A stretch of DNA of 19,404 nucleotides, from the NCBI GenBank assembly GCA_964444375.1, contig CAYUGX010000051.1:1-19404 (forward strand), written 5' to 3'. The first letter of the stretch is position 1; every line of letters begins with the position of its first letter. Made by a program: the position numbers and the translations under genes. Source of the stretch: JABHCC01 sp964444375 (GTDB lineage Bacteria; Bacteroidota; Bacteroidia; Bacteroidales; UBA12481). The notes beneath the pieces were generated by a model. The model saw nothing but the letters and a program-made list of their open reading frames with translations, was not told where the DNA came from and searched no databases. This document shows positions 1-7,530 of the stretch, one piece after another.

Positions 1-1821
1 AGCATCTAAATCAAGTCTGGCGATTTTTGCATTCGGAAATAGAATACTGATCTCATCTTCAAGGCCTTCTGTGCCCATTCCATGGGTGCGTAATCTGGTA
101 CTGTCGCAAGAAGGACACTGTGATAATACAGCAATGGAGAATCCACAATAGTGACAAACCAACCGATTTCGATGCTTATGCAAGGTCAAGCTTACATCGC
201 AGTCTCTGCATTTCGGTACATGGCCACAGGCATCACATTCGAGGTAAATACTAAAACCTCTGCGATTTTGAAAAAGAATGACCTGCTCTCCATTACTCAG
301 TGCTTGGTCAATGGCATCTAATAGCTCAGGTGTAAAGTGACCTCGCATCTTCTTCTTGCGGTACCCATCAGCGAGGTTAGCTAGCATGATTTCGGGCAGT
401 GGAATGGATTTATAGCGCTGTTTGAGTTCTATCAGTTGATATTTTCCTGTTTGCGCGTTGAAATAGCTTTCAAGGGCAGGGGTAGCTGTTCCTAGTATTA
501 CTTGTGCCCGATGCATTCGGCCTAAAACAATGGCGGCATCACGGGCATGATATCGAGGTGCTGGATCGTACTGCTTAAAGCTATTCTCATGTTCTTCATC
601 AACAATGACAAGACCCAAATTGATGAAGGGTAAGAAAAGTGCTGAGCGCGCGCCAAGAATTATTTTGATCTGACTAGTTGGGTCTTTAACTTGATGGTAG
701 ACTTCAACCCGCTCATTATCTGAGTAACGCGAATGATAAACTCCGATTTGTGATCCAAAAACCCGTCTGAGCCGTTCAATAATTTGCTCGGTCAGAGCGA
801 TTTCAGGGAGGAGATACAGTACTTGTTTGTGATCGGTAAGAAAGTCAATAATGCGATGGATATAAATTTCGGTCTTTCCGCTTGACGTAATGCCGTGAAT
901 CAGACTAACTGTTTCGCGCTGGTCTTTTTGTCTCAGTTTGCTTAGACAATTTTCTTGTTCTTCGTTCAGTTTCTTTGGTGGTTCAATTTCTTTCTGCTGC
1001 CTGAATAAACGACTAATTGGCTGGTTTGATTTAATCAGAATCCCTTTCTTGACTAAACCTTGTAAGCCAGATGATGAGAAACCTGGTATGGTTTGAAGCG
1101 TTGATTGCAATACTTGCCATTTCTGAGGAGACAACACCGATAGGTAGGCTTCTAGACAGGCCAATTGCTTTGGGGCTTTTGCCAATTGATCGAGCAAACT
1201 ATGAATCTGTTCATCATTCTTTAAATCACTTTTGATTTCCAGAATTACTGTTGTTTTTTCCTTATAACCTCCCTTTATTTTTTCTTCGAGTACAATGGCC
1301 CCTCTTGTTTGCAGACTGAGTATGATAGGTAAGGGGTTCTTTCGTTTTAAAATGCCCGCTAAATCCTGAATGGTTGTTCCTGGGCTCTTTTGTAGGAATA
1401 ACCAGGCCAGTTCTTCAATTTCGGGCAGTCCCTCTGGGGCTTCGAAATCTGGGTTTGGCAGGATCCGGGTATGGGACTCAAGCTTGAGACCGGCCGGGAG
1501 AGCCGCTTTCATGATTTCACCCAGCGAACACAAGTAATAATCGGCCATCCATTCCCAGAGCTGTTTTTGCTTATTGGTAATTAGAATATCCAGATCAAGC
1601 AGGTTCTGAATCGCTTTAACTGGGTATGACGGCGCCTCGTTATGTATTTCCCAAATTAATCCACTTATTGATTTTCTCGGGCCAAATTGAACGATGACGC
1701 GCTGGCCAGGCGTAAGCTTGCCGTTCAGATCGGGTGGTATCGAATAGGTAAATACCTGATCCAATGCGAAGGGCAACAGGATATTTGCGAATTGCTGTTT
1801 TGATATCTTTGCTGGGCTCAT
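1..1821 (-). CDS. priA: Primosomal protein N' (PriA helicase), 3' end cut by window edge
   Basis: PriA is the 3'-5' DNA helicase that recognises stalled or repaired forks and reloads the replisome. The frame is open from the ATG at 1819-1821 to position 1, giving 607 codons; the family is usually 730-830 residues, so roughly the last 120-220 are outside. Visible motifs are the Walker A GITSSGKT at residues 310-317, the DEEH box at 408-411, and eight zinc-binding cysteines in pairs C529/C532, C538/C541, C556/C559 and C569/C572, the metal-binding signature of PriA. The N-terminal part begins MSPAKISKQQ and carries the DNA-binding region. It lies 20 bases downstream of pfkA on the same strand, so cotranscription is likely. 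An in-frame TTG 9 bases upstream is a less likely start. Confidence 0.95.
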   Translation of the reverse strand, partial: MSPAKISKQQFANILLPFALDQVFTYSIPPDLNGKLTPGQRVIVQFGPRKSISGLIWEIHNEAPSYPVKAIQNLLDLDILITNKQKQLWEWMADYYLCSLGEIMKAALPAGLKLESHTRILPNPDFEAPEGLPEIEELAWLFLQKSPGTTIQDLAGILKRKNPLPIILSLQTRGAIVLEEKIKGGYKEKTTVILEIKSDLKNDEQIHSLLDQLAKAPKQLACLEAYLSVLSPQKWQVLQSTLQTIPGFSSSGLQGLVKKGILIKSNQPISRLFRQQKEIEPPKKLNEEQENCLSKLRQKDQRETVSLIHGITSSGKTEIYIHRIIDFLTDHKQVLYLLPEIALTEQIIERLRRVFGSQIGVYHSRYSDNERVEVYHQVKDPTSQIKIILGARSALFLPFINLGLVIVDEEHENSFKQYDPAPRYHARDAAIVLGRMHRAQVILGTATPALESYFNAQTGKYQLIELKQRYKSIPLPEIMLANLADGYRKKKMRGHFTPELLDAIDQALSNGEQVILFQNRRGFSIYLECDACGHVPKCRDCDVSLTLHKHRNRLVCHYCGFSIAVLSQCPSCDSTRLRTHGMGTEGLEDEISILFPNAKIARLDLDA

Positions 1822-1841
1822 CTTACCCAACAAATGTATCC

Positions 1842-2813
1842 TTAGGACAGGATATCTGCAACTTCAAGCAAAATTGTATTCAGGTTTCGGTTGTGCTTAA
1901 TGGTTTTGTTGAAAGGAACGTGAACAATTTCATGGTTCACAAATCCCACCATTATCGAGCGTTGGTTATCGAGTAGGGCTTCAACAGCAGCTACCCCTAG
2001 TCGACTCGCCAAGAAGCGATCGAAGGCTGAGGGTGATCCTCCACGCTGCATGTGGCCAAGCACATTCACTCGAACATCATAATCTTTAAAGTCTTCTTTC
2101 ACTCGATTGGCTATTTCCTGAGCACCTCCCATCTGATTGCCTTCAGCAACCAGAACGATGTTTGACGTTTTGTTACCGTGTCGGCGCAGATATTGCAATA
2201 AGCCCTCTTCCTGATTCTCCACTTCGGGGATGAGCATGGCTTCTGCCCCAGTTGCAATGCCAGAGTGCAAGGCAATAAACCCAGCTCCACGTCCCATCAC
2301 TTCTACAAAAAACAGACGATCATGAGAACTGGCTGTGTCTCGGATGCGGTCAACTGCTTCCACAACGGTATTTAAAGCGGTATCGTAACCAATGGTATAG
2401 TCAGTGCCAAATAAGTCATTATCAATGGTTCCCGGTATTCCGACAAAAGGAATATCGTATTCCTTGCTGAAAACACCAGCTCCTGTAAAAGATCCATCTC
2501 CACCAATAACTATGCACGCGTCAATATGATGATTTTGAAGATTGTCGTAAGCTATTTTACGCCCTTCCTCGGTCATAAAAGCCTTGCTGCGAGCTGTTCC
2601 CAGTATGGTGCCACCACGTTGAATGATGTTCGAAACATCTATTGAAGCCAAGGGTATGAAGTCGCCTTCAATCATTCCTTTGTATCCACGTCGTATGCCC
2701 ACAACCTGCATATTGTTGTGCAAACAGGCACGTACTACTGCCCGCACGGCAGCATTCATTCCGGGTGCATCTCCTCCAGATGTAAAAACAGCTACTTTTC
2801 TGATGTTAGCCAT
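1842..2813 (-). CDS. pfkA: ATP-dependent 6-phosphofructokinase
   Basis: Phosphorylates fructose 6-phosphate to fructose 1,6-bisphosphate with ATP, the committed cytosolic step of glycolysis. The 323-residue product has the normal length of bacterial PfkA. GGDAPGMN is at residues 13-20, the nucleotide-binding GGDGS at 104-108, and the catalytic segment PGTIDND at 127-133 with the expected base D131. The glycine in GIPGTIDND, instead of the lysine of PKTIDND enzymes, points to ATP and not pyrophosphate as donor. MGRGAG is at 173-178. The start is well fixed: GGAGGAGA (2818-2825 on the complement) sits just upstream, an unusually strong Shine-Dalgarno for this phylum. priA follows after 20 bases. 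Confidence 0.97.
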   Translation of the reverse strand: MANIRKVAVFTSGGDAPGMNAAVRAVVRACLHNNMQVVGIRRGYKGMIEGDFIPLASIDVSNIIQRGGTILGTARSKAFMTEEGRKIAYDNLQNHHIDACIVIGGDGSFTGAGVFSKEYDIPFVGIPGTIDNDLFGTDYTIGYDTALNTVVEAVDRIRDTASSHDRLFFVEVMGRGAGFIALHSGIATGAEAMLIPEVENQEEGLLQYLRRHGNKTSNIVLVAEGNQMGGAQEIANRVKEDFKDYDVRVNVLGHMQRGGSPSAFDRFLASRLGVAAVEALLDNQRSIMVGFVNHEIVHVPFNKTIKHNRNLNTILLEVADILS

Positions 2814-2844
2814 AGTCTCTCCTCCAATTTTTTGAAAAGCCGTG

Positions 2845-2875
2845 CAAAGGTAAGTAATATATTAAGTCTGAAAAA
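2845..2875 (-). promoter_or_regulatory. Predicted Bacteroidota-type promoter of pfkA
   Basis: On the minus strand the -7 element TACCTTTG (2845-2852) matches TAnnTTTG exactly. Nineteen bases upstream is TTTT (2872-2875) where TTTG is expected. It lies between the end of cmk and the pfkA ribosome binding site and suggests pfkA-priA has its own promoter. It is inferred from consensus only. Confidence 0.65.
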
Positions 2876-2896
2876 TGCACAAGTGTGAACTGTACA

Positions 2897-3604
2897 TTAA
2901 TTTGATAAATGACTGAATCTCTCCTTTATAAGAGATAAGATCCATTCTAGTTGCTCCTTTCGGTTCAGGTAGGAGTTATCTAAGACAACTGCATCTTCAG
3001 CTTGTCTAAGGGGGCTGGTTTCTCGGTTCGAATCAATATAATCGCGCTCGCGGATATTGTGTAAGACGGCTGCGAACTCTACTTCCTGGCCTTTGGCCTT
3101 CAGTTCGTCGTAACGTCTTTGGGCTCTGATCTCATCGCTGGCTGTCATAAAGATTTTGAGATCAGCGTGGGGAAAAACAACTGTGCCGATGTCCCTGCCA
3201 TCCATAACAACCCCTCGATTTTGGCTAAGTTTTCGCTGCAGCTTAACCATGGCAGTTCTGACAAAGGGTATTTTGCTTACCGGACTAACGAGCTTAGATA
3301 CCGTTAATTCCCGAATGGTTTCTTCAACACAGACACCATTTAAATAGGTATGGGCATGATCTGATCCGAGATTGGATCTAAACTCGATCTGGATTTGATC
3401 AATCTTGGCTCTCAATTGCTCTTCATCAATAGTGTTGTCTTTAATCAACTTGGCATTCATGCAGAACAAGGTGACAGCCCGGTACATGGCGCCACTATCT
3501 ATGTAGGTATAGTTCAGATGTGTTGCCACAGCTTTGGCCACAGTACTCTTTCCGCAAGAAGAATGACCATCGATGGCGATGATGAGATGGGTTTTGGGAT
3601 TCAT
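2897..3604 (-). CDS. cmk: Cytidylate (CMP/dCMP) kinase
   Basis: Transfers phosphate from ATP to CMP or dCMP in pyrimidine nucleotide synthesis. The 235-residue protein has the P-loop GHSSCGKST at residues 13-21, the family signature DSGAMYRA starting at 36, DGRDIGT at 135-141, RRYDE at 163-167 and the C-terminal RDYIDSNRETSPL at 187-199, all diagnostic for Cmk. Length is normal. It begins 11 bases after porQ on the same strand, so the two are probably cotranscribed; adjacency of porQ and cmk recurs in Bacteroidota. No terminator is seen after it; the pfkA promoter follows directly. Confidence 0.96.
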   Translation of the reverse strand: MNPKTHLIIAIDGHSSCGKSTVAKAVATHLNYTYIDSGAMYRAVTLFCMNAKLIKDNTIDEEQLRAKIDQIQIEFRSNLGSDHAHTYLNGVCVEETIRELTVSKLVSPVSKIPFVRTAMVKLQRKLSQNRGVVMDGRDIGTVVFPHADLKIFMTASDEIRAQRRYDELKAKGQEVEFAAVLHNIRERDYIDSNRETSPLRQAEDAVVLDNSYLNRKEQLEWILSLIKERFSHLSN

Positions 3605-3615
3605 CCGGCAGGTAA

Positions 3616-4665
3616 TTATAATAAGCGCGAAAAGTCGGTGCTAAAACTGAACAAATGTGATATGCCGGCTACATGATAGTTGGCCAAGCCATAATCGATT
3701 TTAAATTTACCCAGGTTGAGTCCCAGACCAAAGGTCAGGCCACTAGCTGTGTTTCTGGTTCCTAATTTGAGTTCAGCCCGGTTTCTGAAATTGTAACCGA
3801 GTCGAATACTGACTGCACTGCCCGGAATAAATTCAACAGCGGCTACAACATGATCGAAGCTTTTTGCAGCAAGCTCTTGAAAGGAATTTTCATAGATCTT
3901 TTCACCTGTGGCAGGGTCTACCTCAGCATCTGGCTGGATGACATCAATATCGAACTTTTGCAGGTTTCGAAGAGTCAGCGACAACCTGAACGGTGCGTAC
4001 TTAATTTTCTGACTTACACCGGCCATGATTTCAAATGGAAGAGGTTCGGTTTGGGGTGAATGGTAGGTCGAGAGCTGTGTGCCCATGTTCCGGATCACAA
4101 GACTTGCAGCAGTTAATTTATTTCGGGTCAGGTATAAAACGGCTGCATCACCTGAAATACCCCACGATTGATAGCGTTCAAAAACCGAATAAATGGGTTT
4201 GATGTTTACACCGATGAAGATCGTGCTATCCAGTGCATAGCCCCATCCGAGATCAAAACTGTACTCAGCAGCATTGAATTCTCCTGTGATGTCACCGAAC
4301 TCGTTGGCTTCGATGAAATCACCATAATTCAAATAGAATAGGCCGGCCGAAAAGCTGCCCCATTTTGAAGTTTGGTACCCATAGGCTACCCGGCCGTAAT
4401 TGATGTCGGCAAAATAGTTCACATACGAAAGACTCAATTGATTGTGCAGGCCCAGACCAAGATAGGCTGGATTTTCATTGACGAGACCAACATCTGGATC
4501 TGGAACTGCAATGGCACTTCCTCCTAAGCTACCCGACCGAGTCGCCGTATTTAAATTAAGTAATCCGTAGGTGTAACGGCCTCCCAATTGCCCAAAAGAC
4601 GGATCAGTTAATGAGAGCAGAAGAACACTTAAGCAAATCCAAAAGAGGTGTCGACCTTTGGTCAT
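3616..4665 (-). CDS. porQ: Type IX secretion system protein PorQ
   Basis: PorQ is an outer-membrane beta-barrel component of the Bacteroidota type IX secretion system, in the PorV/PorP-like group, and is thought to act with PorZ at the surface attachment complex. The 349-residue product has a signal peptide (hydrophobic residues about 8-20, cleavage likely after SFG at about 25). Next comes the typical N-terminal stretch with TATRSGSLGG and NENPAYLG, then alternating aromatic/glycine strands and a terminal SFSTDFSRLL-type strand ending the barrel. Length fits the family (about 330-350). It lies between an EamA transporter (17-base gap) and cmk (11-base gap), suggesting one transcript. Its presence implies that the organism uses T9SS for protein export or gliding, although no other por/gld gene is in the window. 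Confidence 0.88.
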   Translation of the reverse strand: MTKGRHLFWICLSVLLLSLTDPSFGQLGGRYTYGLLNLNTATRSGSLGGSAIAVPDPDVGLVNENPAYLGLGLHNQLSLSYVNYFADINYGRVAYGYQTSKWGSFSAGLFYLNYGDFIEANEFGDITGEFNAAEYSFDLGWGYALDSTIFIGVNIKPIYSVFERYQSWGISGDAAVLYLTRNKLTAASLVIRNMGTQLSTYHSPQTEPLPFEIMAGVSQKIKYAPFRLSLTLRNLQKFDIDVIQPDAEVDPATGEKIYENSFQELAAKSFDHVVAAVEFIPGSAVSIRLGYNFRNRAELKLGTRNTASGLTFGLGLNLGKFKIDYGLANYHVAGISHLFSFSTDFSRLL

Positions 4666-4682
4666 AATTAAAGCATTGATTA

Positions 4683-5609
4683 CTATATATGCTTAGCAAA
4701 CGGCTTTGATTTGCTTTTAGTGCTTTTTCGAAAGCCATTTGACTGAGCCGTAAACAAACCGATCAGTNNNNNNNNNNNNNNNATTATTTTGCCCGGTCCC
4801 ATCACTTCATTGAGAAAGTAATATGAAAAAAGGGCAGTAAATACGGGAATAAAATTAGCAAAAACATTGGCCCGGGTGATACCAATGACTTTTACTGTAC
4901 GTGTATAAAAAATGAAGGAAAGTGATGACGGAAAAATCCCCAGTTTTAAAATGGGCTCAATCACATGCCAGTTCCATGAAATCTGAGTAAAACTCTCCCA
5001 GTCACTGATGATGAAGATAGGTAGAAAGAAAATGACGCCTATTGCACTTTGAGCCAGTATAATGGTCATTGTTCTATACCGAGGAATTAAATAGACAATG
5101 ATAATGGCATGACAAACAGCTGAAAAGACCGCTAAAAACATCAGTGCAATACCTTCTACAGGTGCAATTAGTTCGAACCCTGGACCGATTATAACAAGCA
5201 ATACCCCAGTAAAACTTATGCTTATTCCAGCCAGCTTGATCCAGGATAACTTTTCTTTATATACCAGTAGAGCAGCGAAAGGTGTGAACAGGGGTATGGT
5301 TGAAATGATGACAGCTCCGATGGTCGAACTAACCAGTGCCATACCATGACTCTCGCCAAGAAAGTAAAGTAGCGGTTCAACGAAAGCCAGCAGAAGAAAC
5401 ACCGGTATGTCTTTTAGCTTGATCCATTCGAATCGTTGTCTGACAACAATTACAATCAATAAAAAGATAGCAGAAACTAAAATTCTGAAGAAGACCAAGG
5501 TCATCGGTGTCAGATACTGATATGCTTCTTTGTACCATATGAAACTGGCAGACCAAAAAATCATGGCCAAAAATAATTCAAGGTAAGGACGTAGGAGGTG
5601 CCACTTCAT
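4683..5609 (-). CDS. EamA-family (DMT superfamily) transporter, crossed by an N gap
   Basis: An integral inner-membrane protein of about 308 residues with some ten hydrophobic segments arranged as two EamA repeats. The first starts around residue 10 (LFLAMIFWSASF) and includes IGAVIISTIPLFTPF; the second starts near 155. Such proteins export amino acids, metabolites or drugs, but the substrate cannot be read from sequence. Fifteen undetermined bases fall in the last membrane helix, between GPGKI and LIGLF; the frame stays open and the missing residues fit the usual helix length. The first ATG is the only sensible start because the next methionine, in LAMIF, would remove most of helix 1. No Shine-Dalgarno is seen, and the start codon lies 6 bases after the U-tract of a terminator. 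Confidence 0.85.
   Translation of the reverse strand: MKWHLLRPYLELFLAMIFWSASFIWYKEAYQYLTPMTLVFFRILVSAIFLLIVIVVRQRFEWIKLKDIPVFLLLAFVEPLLYFLGESHGMALVSSTIGAVIISTIPLFTPFAALLVYKEKLSWIKLAGISISFTGVLLVIIGPGFELIAPVEGIALMFLAVFSAVCHAIIIVYLIPRYRTMTIILAQSAIGVIFFLPIFIISDWESFTQISWNWHVIEPILKLGIFPSSLSFIFYTRTVKVIGITRANVFANFIPVFTALFSYYFLNEVMGPGKIXXXXXXLIGLFTAQSNGFRKSTKSKSKPFAKHI
4768..4782. other. Undetermined bases (15 N)
   Basis: A run of 15 N inside the transporter gene. It is a multiple of three and preserves both the reading frame and the expected spacing in the final helix, which suggests masked or low-quality bases more than a gap of unknown size. Confidence 0.95.
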
Positions 5610-5615
5610 AGCATC

Positions 5616-5646
5616 AAAAAACCCGCCTGGATTTGCCGGCGGGTTT
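5616..5646 (-). terminator. Intrinsic terminator of tRNA-His
   Basis: On the minus strand AAACCCGCC (complement of 5638-5646) pairs perfectly over 9 bp with GGCGGGTTT (complement of 5619-5627) across a 10-base loop, followed by a T-run to 5616. It lies 9 bases beyond the tRNA 3' end and just before the EamA start codon, so it should end or attenuate tRNA-His transcription. Confidence 0.88.
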
Positions 5647-5655
5647 CACTTTTTG

Positions 5656-5730
5656 GGTGGATGAGCGGATTCGAACCGCCGACCTTTGGAACCACAATCC
5701 AACGTTCTAACCGACTGAACTACACCCACC
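5656..5730 (-). tRNA. tRNA-His (anticodon GTG)
   Basis: The cloverleaf reads clearly on the minus strand. The acceptor GTGGGTG pairs with CATCCAC (one G-U), the D arm contains AGTTCAGTCGGTTAGAAC, and the anticodon stem TTGGA/TCCAA encloses loop TTGTGGT with GTG at 5693-5695. The T arm GGCGG-TTCGAAT-CCGCT closes normally. An extra G precedes the acceptor stem opposite discriminator C73 (5656), the identity element G-1:C73 of histidine tRNAs. The CCA end is not encoded (the C at 5655 is followed by A). A promoter lies upstream and a terminator downstream, so it is a free-standing tRNA gene. Confidence 0.96.
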
Positions 5731-5742
5731 ATTTTGGTGGCA

Positions 5743-5774
5743 CAAATTTAAGAAAAATCCAATCATAAAAACAA
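5743..5774 (-). promoter_or_regulatory. Predicted promoter of tRNA-His
   Basis: Minus-strand TAAATTTG (complement of 5743-5750) fits the TAnnTTTG -7 element and TTG (complement of 5772-5774) lies 21 bases upstream. Expected initiation is around 5736, a few bases before the tRNA 5' end. Confidence 0.65.
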
Positions 5775-5777
5775 GTG

Positions 5778-5808
5778 CTTGAAAAAAATCCTTGATTGAG
5801 TATCTTTG
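5778..5808 (+). promoter_or_regulatory. Predicted promoter of the GNAT-like gene
   Basis: CTTG at 5778-5781, 19 bases, then TATCTTTG at 5801-5808, an exact TAnnTTTG match. Initiation near 5815 would give a leader of about 16 bases before the ATG at 5831. Its upstream element lies only 3 bases from that of the divergent tRNA-His promoter. Confidence 0.7.
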
Positions 5809-5830
5809 ATCCCCAGAGAACCTCAAAAGT

Positions 5831-7024
5831 ATGCAGTTAATTGAAGTAAACGATCAAGTGGGTGTTGAGTTGTTTCATGCAGTTGCCAAACAGCATTATC
5901 GCAGTGATCCTAATTATGTGGCCCAATTGCGATCTGAGATTGAAGGATTGTTTGATCAGAAAAAGAACACTGTTTTGTCACATGGTAAAGCCATCCGTTG
6001 GATATTATCGTCTGATCAGGGTGAACTTATGGGACGGATTGCTGCTTTTGTAGACTTTAGAAAAAGAGATCATTCTGATCCACCCGCTGGAGGTGTCGGT
6101 TTTTTTGTATGTGATGATAATCAGGAAGCAGCTAATACACTATTTGATACTGCAAAAGAATGGTTGTCAGCATTAGCTTGCGAGGCTATGGATGGGAATA
6201 TCAATTTTGGAGAGAATTTTGTTAATTGGGGCCTTCTGGTCGAGGGTTTTATGCCCCAGGGATACGGCATGCCATATAATAAACCGTATTACCAAAAGCT
6301 CTTTGAATCATATGGATTCAAAGACTATTTTCAACAGTATTCTTATCATGTTGACATGACCAAACCTCTGCCAGTCAGAATGGTCAAATTTGCTGAATAC
6401 CTTGAGACAAGGCCGGGTTATACCTTTGAGCATTACCGAAAGAGGAATAACAAAAAGTACATTGCTGATTTTGTCTATATCCTTAATCAAACCTGGTCAG
6501 ATTATATGGAAGGGTATACGCCGGTTGCTGAAAAGGATATTGAGCAAATTCTGACCACGGCCAATCCTATTATAGTAGAGAAGTTTATCTGGCTGGCCTA
6601 CAAAGATGGTGAACCTATTGGTGTCACTGTCGCCTTCCCAGACGTTAATCAATTGCTAATCCATTTTGATGGTGAGCTGAACGTTTTCAAGATGCTGAAA
6701 TTTATGTGGCTGAAGCACAGAAAAACAATAACTCGAAACAGGGTGTTTTTAGCTGGAGTGATTCCTGAGTATCAAAATTCTGGAGTAATTGCCGCCATGT
6801 TTTTGCAGTTTGTTAGAGCCATGAAGGAGATGCCTGAATACACTGAGATGGAGTTGTCTTGGGTGGCAGATTATAATCCTCGAATGCGCAAAATCTATGA
6901 ACAAATTGGTGGGGTACCGATGAAAAAGCACATCACTTATCGCTATAATTTTGATAGGAACAGGCCTTTTGAGCGTTTTACCAATGAAAGTGGAAATAGT
7001 GGATTGCGCAAAGAAGTTAAATAG
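5831..7024 (+). CDS. YghO-like protein with GNAT (acyl-CoA N-acyltransferase) fold
   Basis: A 397-residue soluble protein without signal peptide. Its plan resembles YghO-type proteins, which contain two GNAT-like lobes. The N-terminal lobe has GRIAAFVDFRKR (69-80), GGVGFFVC (87-94) and NFGENFVNWGLLVEGF (125-140), followed by the MPYNKPYY segment (147-154). The C-terminal lobe has GVIPEYQNSGVIAAM (309-323), placed like the acetyl-CoA pyrophosphate loop, then ELSWVADYNPRMRKIYEQIG (341-360), a typical last GNAT helix. An acyltransferase activity is inferred; substrate and role are unknown. The ATG follows closely after a well-matched promoter; no Shine-Dalgarno is visible, as is common in this phylum. 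Its neighbours give no pathway clue. Confidence 0.72.
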   Translation: MQLIEVNDQVGVELFHAVAKQHYRSDPNYVAQLRSEIEGLFDQKKNTVLSHGKAIRWILSSDQGELMGRIAAFVDFRKRDHSDPPAGGVGFFVCDDNQEAANTLFDTAKEWLSALACEAMDGNINFGENFVNWGLLVEGFMPQGYGMPYNKPYYQKLFESYGFKDYFQQYSYHVDMTKPLPVRMVKFAEYLETRPGYTFEHYRKRNNKKYIADFVYILNQTWSDYMEGYTPVAEKDIEQILTTANPIIVEKFIWLAYKDGEPIGVTVAFPDVNQLLIHFDGELNVFKMLKFMWLKHRKTITRNRVFLAGVIPEYQNSGVIAAMFLQFVRAMKEMPEYTEMELSWVADYNPRMRKIYEQIGGVPMKKHITYRYNFDRNRPFERFTNESGNSGLRKEVK

Positions 7025-7048
7025 GATGAGATAAAAGCGCAGGAATAA

Positions 7049-7079
7049 TTTGGAATTTAGTTATTTGTATTTACCTTTG
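7049..7079 (+). promoter_or_regulatory. Predicted promoter of rpmE2
   Basis: TTTG at 7049-7052 and TACCTTTG at 7072-7079 are separated by exactly 19 bases, a full match to the Bacteroidota housekeeping promoter. Initiation near 7086 gives a 16-base leader before the ATG at 7102. It indicates that transcription of the L31 locus is intact despite the broken reading frame. Confidence 0.8.
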
Positions 7080-7101
7080 CACTCCCTTAAAGTCGCATGT
7101 T

Positions 7102-7360
7102 ATGAAAAAAGGAATACATCCGGATAATTACAGAATGGTGGTCTTCAATGTCTAATGACCATACCTTCATGACCCGTTCAACAGTTAACACCAAGGATAG
7201 CATTGAGATAGATGGAACTACATATCCATTGGTTAAGTTAGAGATTTCAAATACTTCGCACCCATTTTATACGGGTAAAATGAAACTGGTCGATACTGCC
7301 GGACGTGTTGACAAGTTCAAAAAGCGGTATGAGAAACATATGGAAAATAGAACCAAATAA
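7102..7360 (+). pseudogene. rpmE2: Ribosomal protein bL31 type B, frame-disrupted
   Basis: Type B bL31 is a zinc-free large-subunit protein bridging the subunits near 5S rRNA. From the ATG at 7102 the frame reads MKKGIHPDNYRMVVFNV and stops at TAA 7153-7155. The remainder, starting MSNDHTFMTRSTVNTKDS and including LEISNTSHPFYTGKMKL and DTAGRVDKF, continues in the +1 frame from 7148 to the stop at 7358-7360. Family members normally read VVFxDMSND here, so two codons reduced to one base imply a net loss of 5 nt. Promoter and terminator are intact and the downstream part is well conserved, which argues for a recent mutation or an assembly error. The ATG at 7148 overlaps the TAA by 8 bases, so re-initiation could still make the 70-residue C-terminal part. 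Confidence 0.85.
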
Positions 7361-7380
7361 GGTTAAAAGATAGGTTAGAG

Positions 7381-7412
7381 AAAGGGTGCTTGTTAGAGTG
7401 CCCTTTTTTTTT
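7381..7412 (+). terminator. Intrinsic terminator after rpmE2
   Basis: AAAGGGTGC (7381-7389) pairs with GTGCCCTTT (7398-7406), 9 bp with two G-U pairs and an 8-base loop, followed by a T-run to 7412. It lies 20 bases after the L31 stop and separates this locus from lon. Confidence 0.9.
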
Positions 7413-7444
7413 GGCACAATGCTTGACTAGACAAGCTAGCTCAG

Positions 7445-7495
7445 ATGATCAGAGTTTGTACTGCCAGATTGGCGCTTTATTCAGATTCTGATCAT
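7445..7495. repeat. Inverted repeat upstream of lon
   Basis: ATGATCAGA (7445-7453) is repeated in inverted orientation as TCTGATCAT (7487-7495), 33 bases apart, ending 35 bases before the lon start. Each arm also contains the palindrome TGATCA. It could be a paired operator or an mRNA hairpin. No convincing TAnnTTTG promoter was found in 7413-7530, so control of lon may differ from its neighbours; that is inference. Confidence 0.5.
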
Positions 7496-7530
7496 GACTA
7501 TAGTTAAGAAACAAGAGAAAGAAGGAAATC

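Noticed and set aside
4750..4800. Transporter gene broken at the N run
   Set aside because: The 15 N keep the frame, and residues on both sides belong to one last helix of normal length.
7381..7406. Possible CIRCE-like heat-shock operator before lon (GTGCT...TTAGAGTGCC)
   Set aside because: The arms do not match TTAGCACTC-N9-GAGTGCTAA and the element is a plain terminator stem with a T-run.
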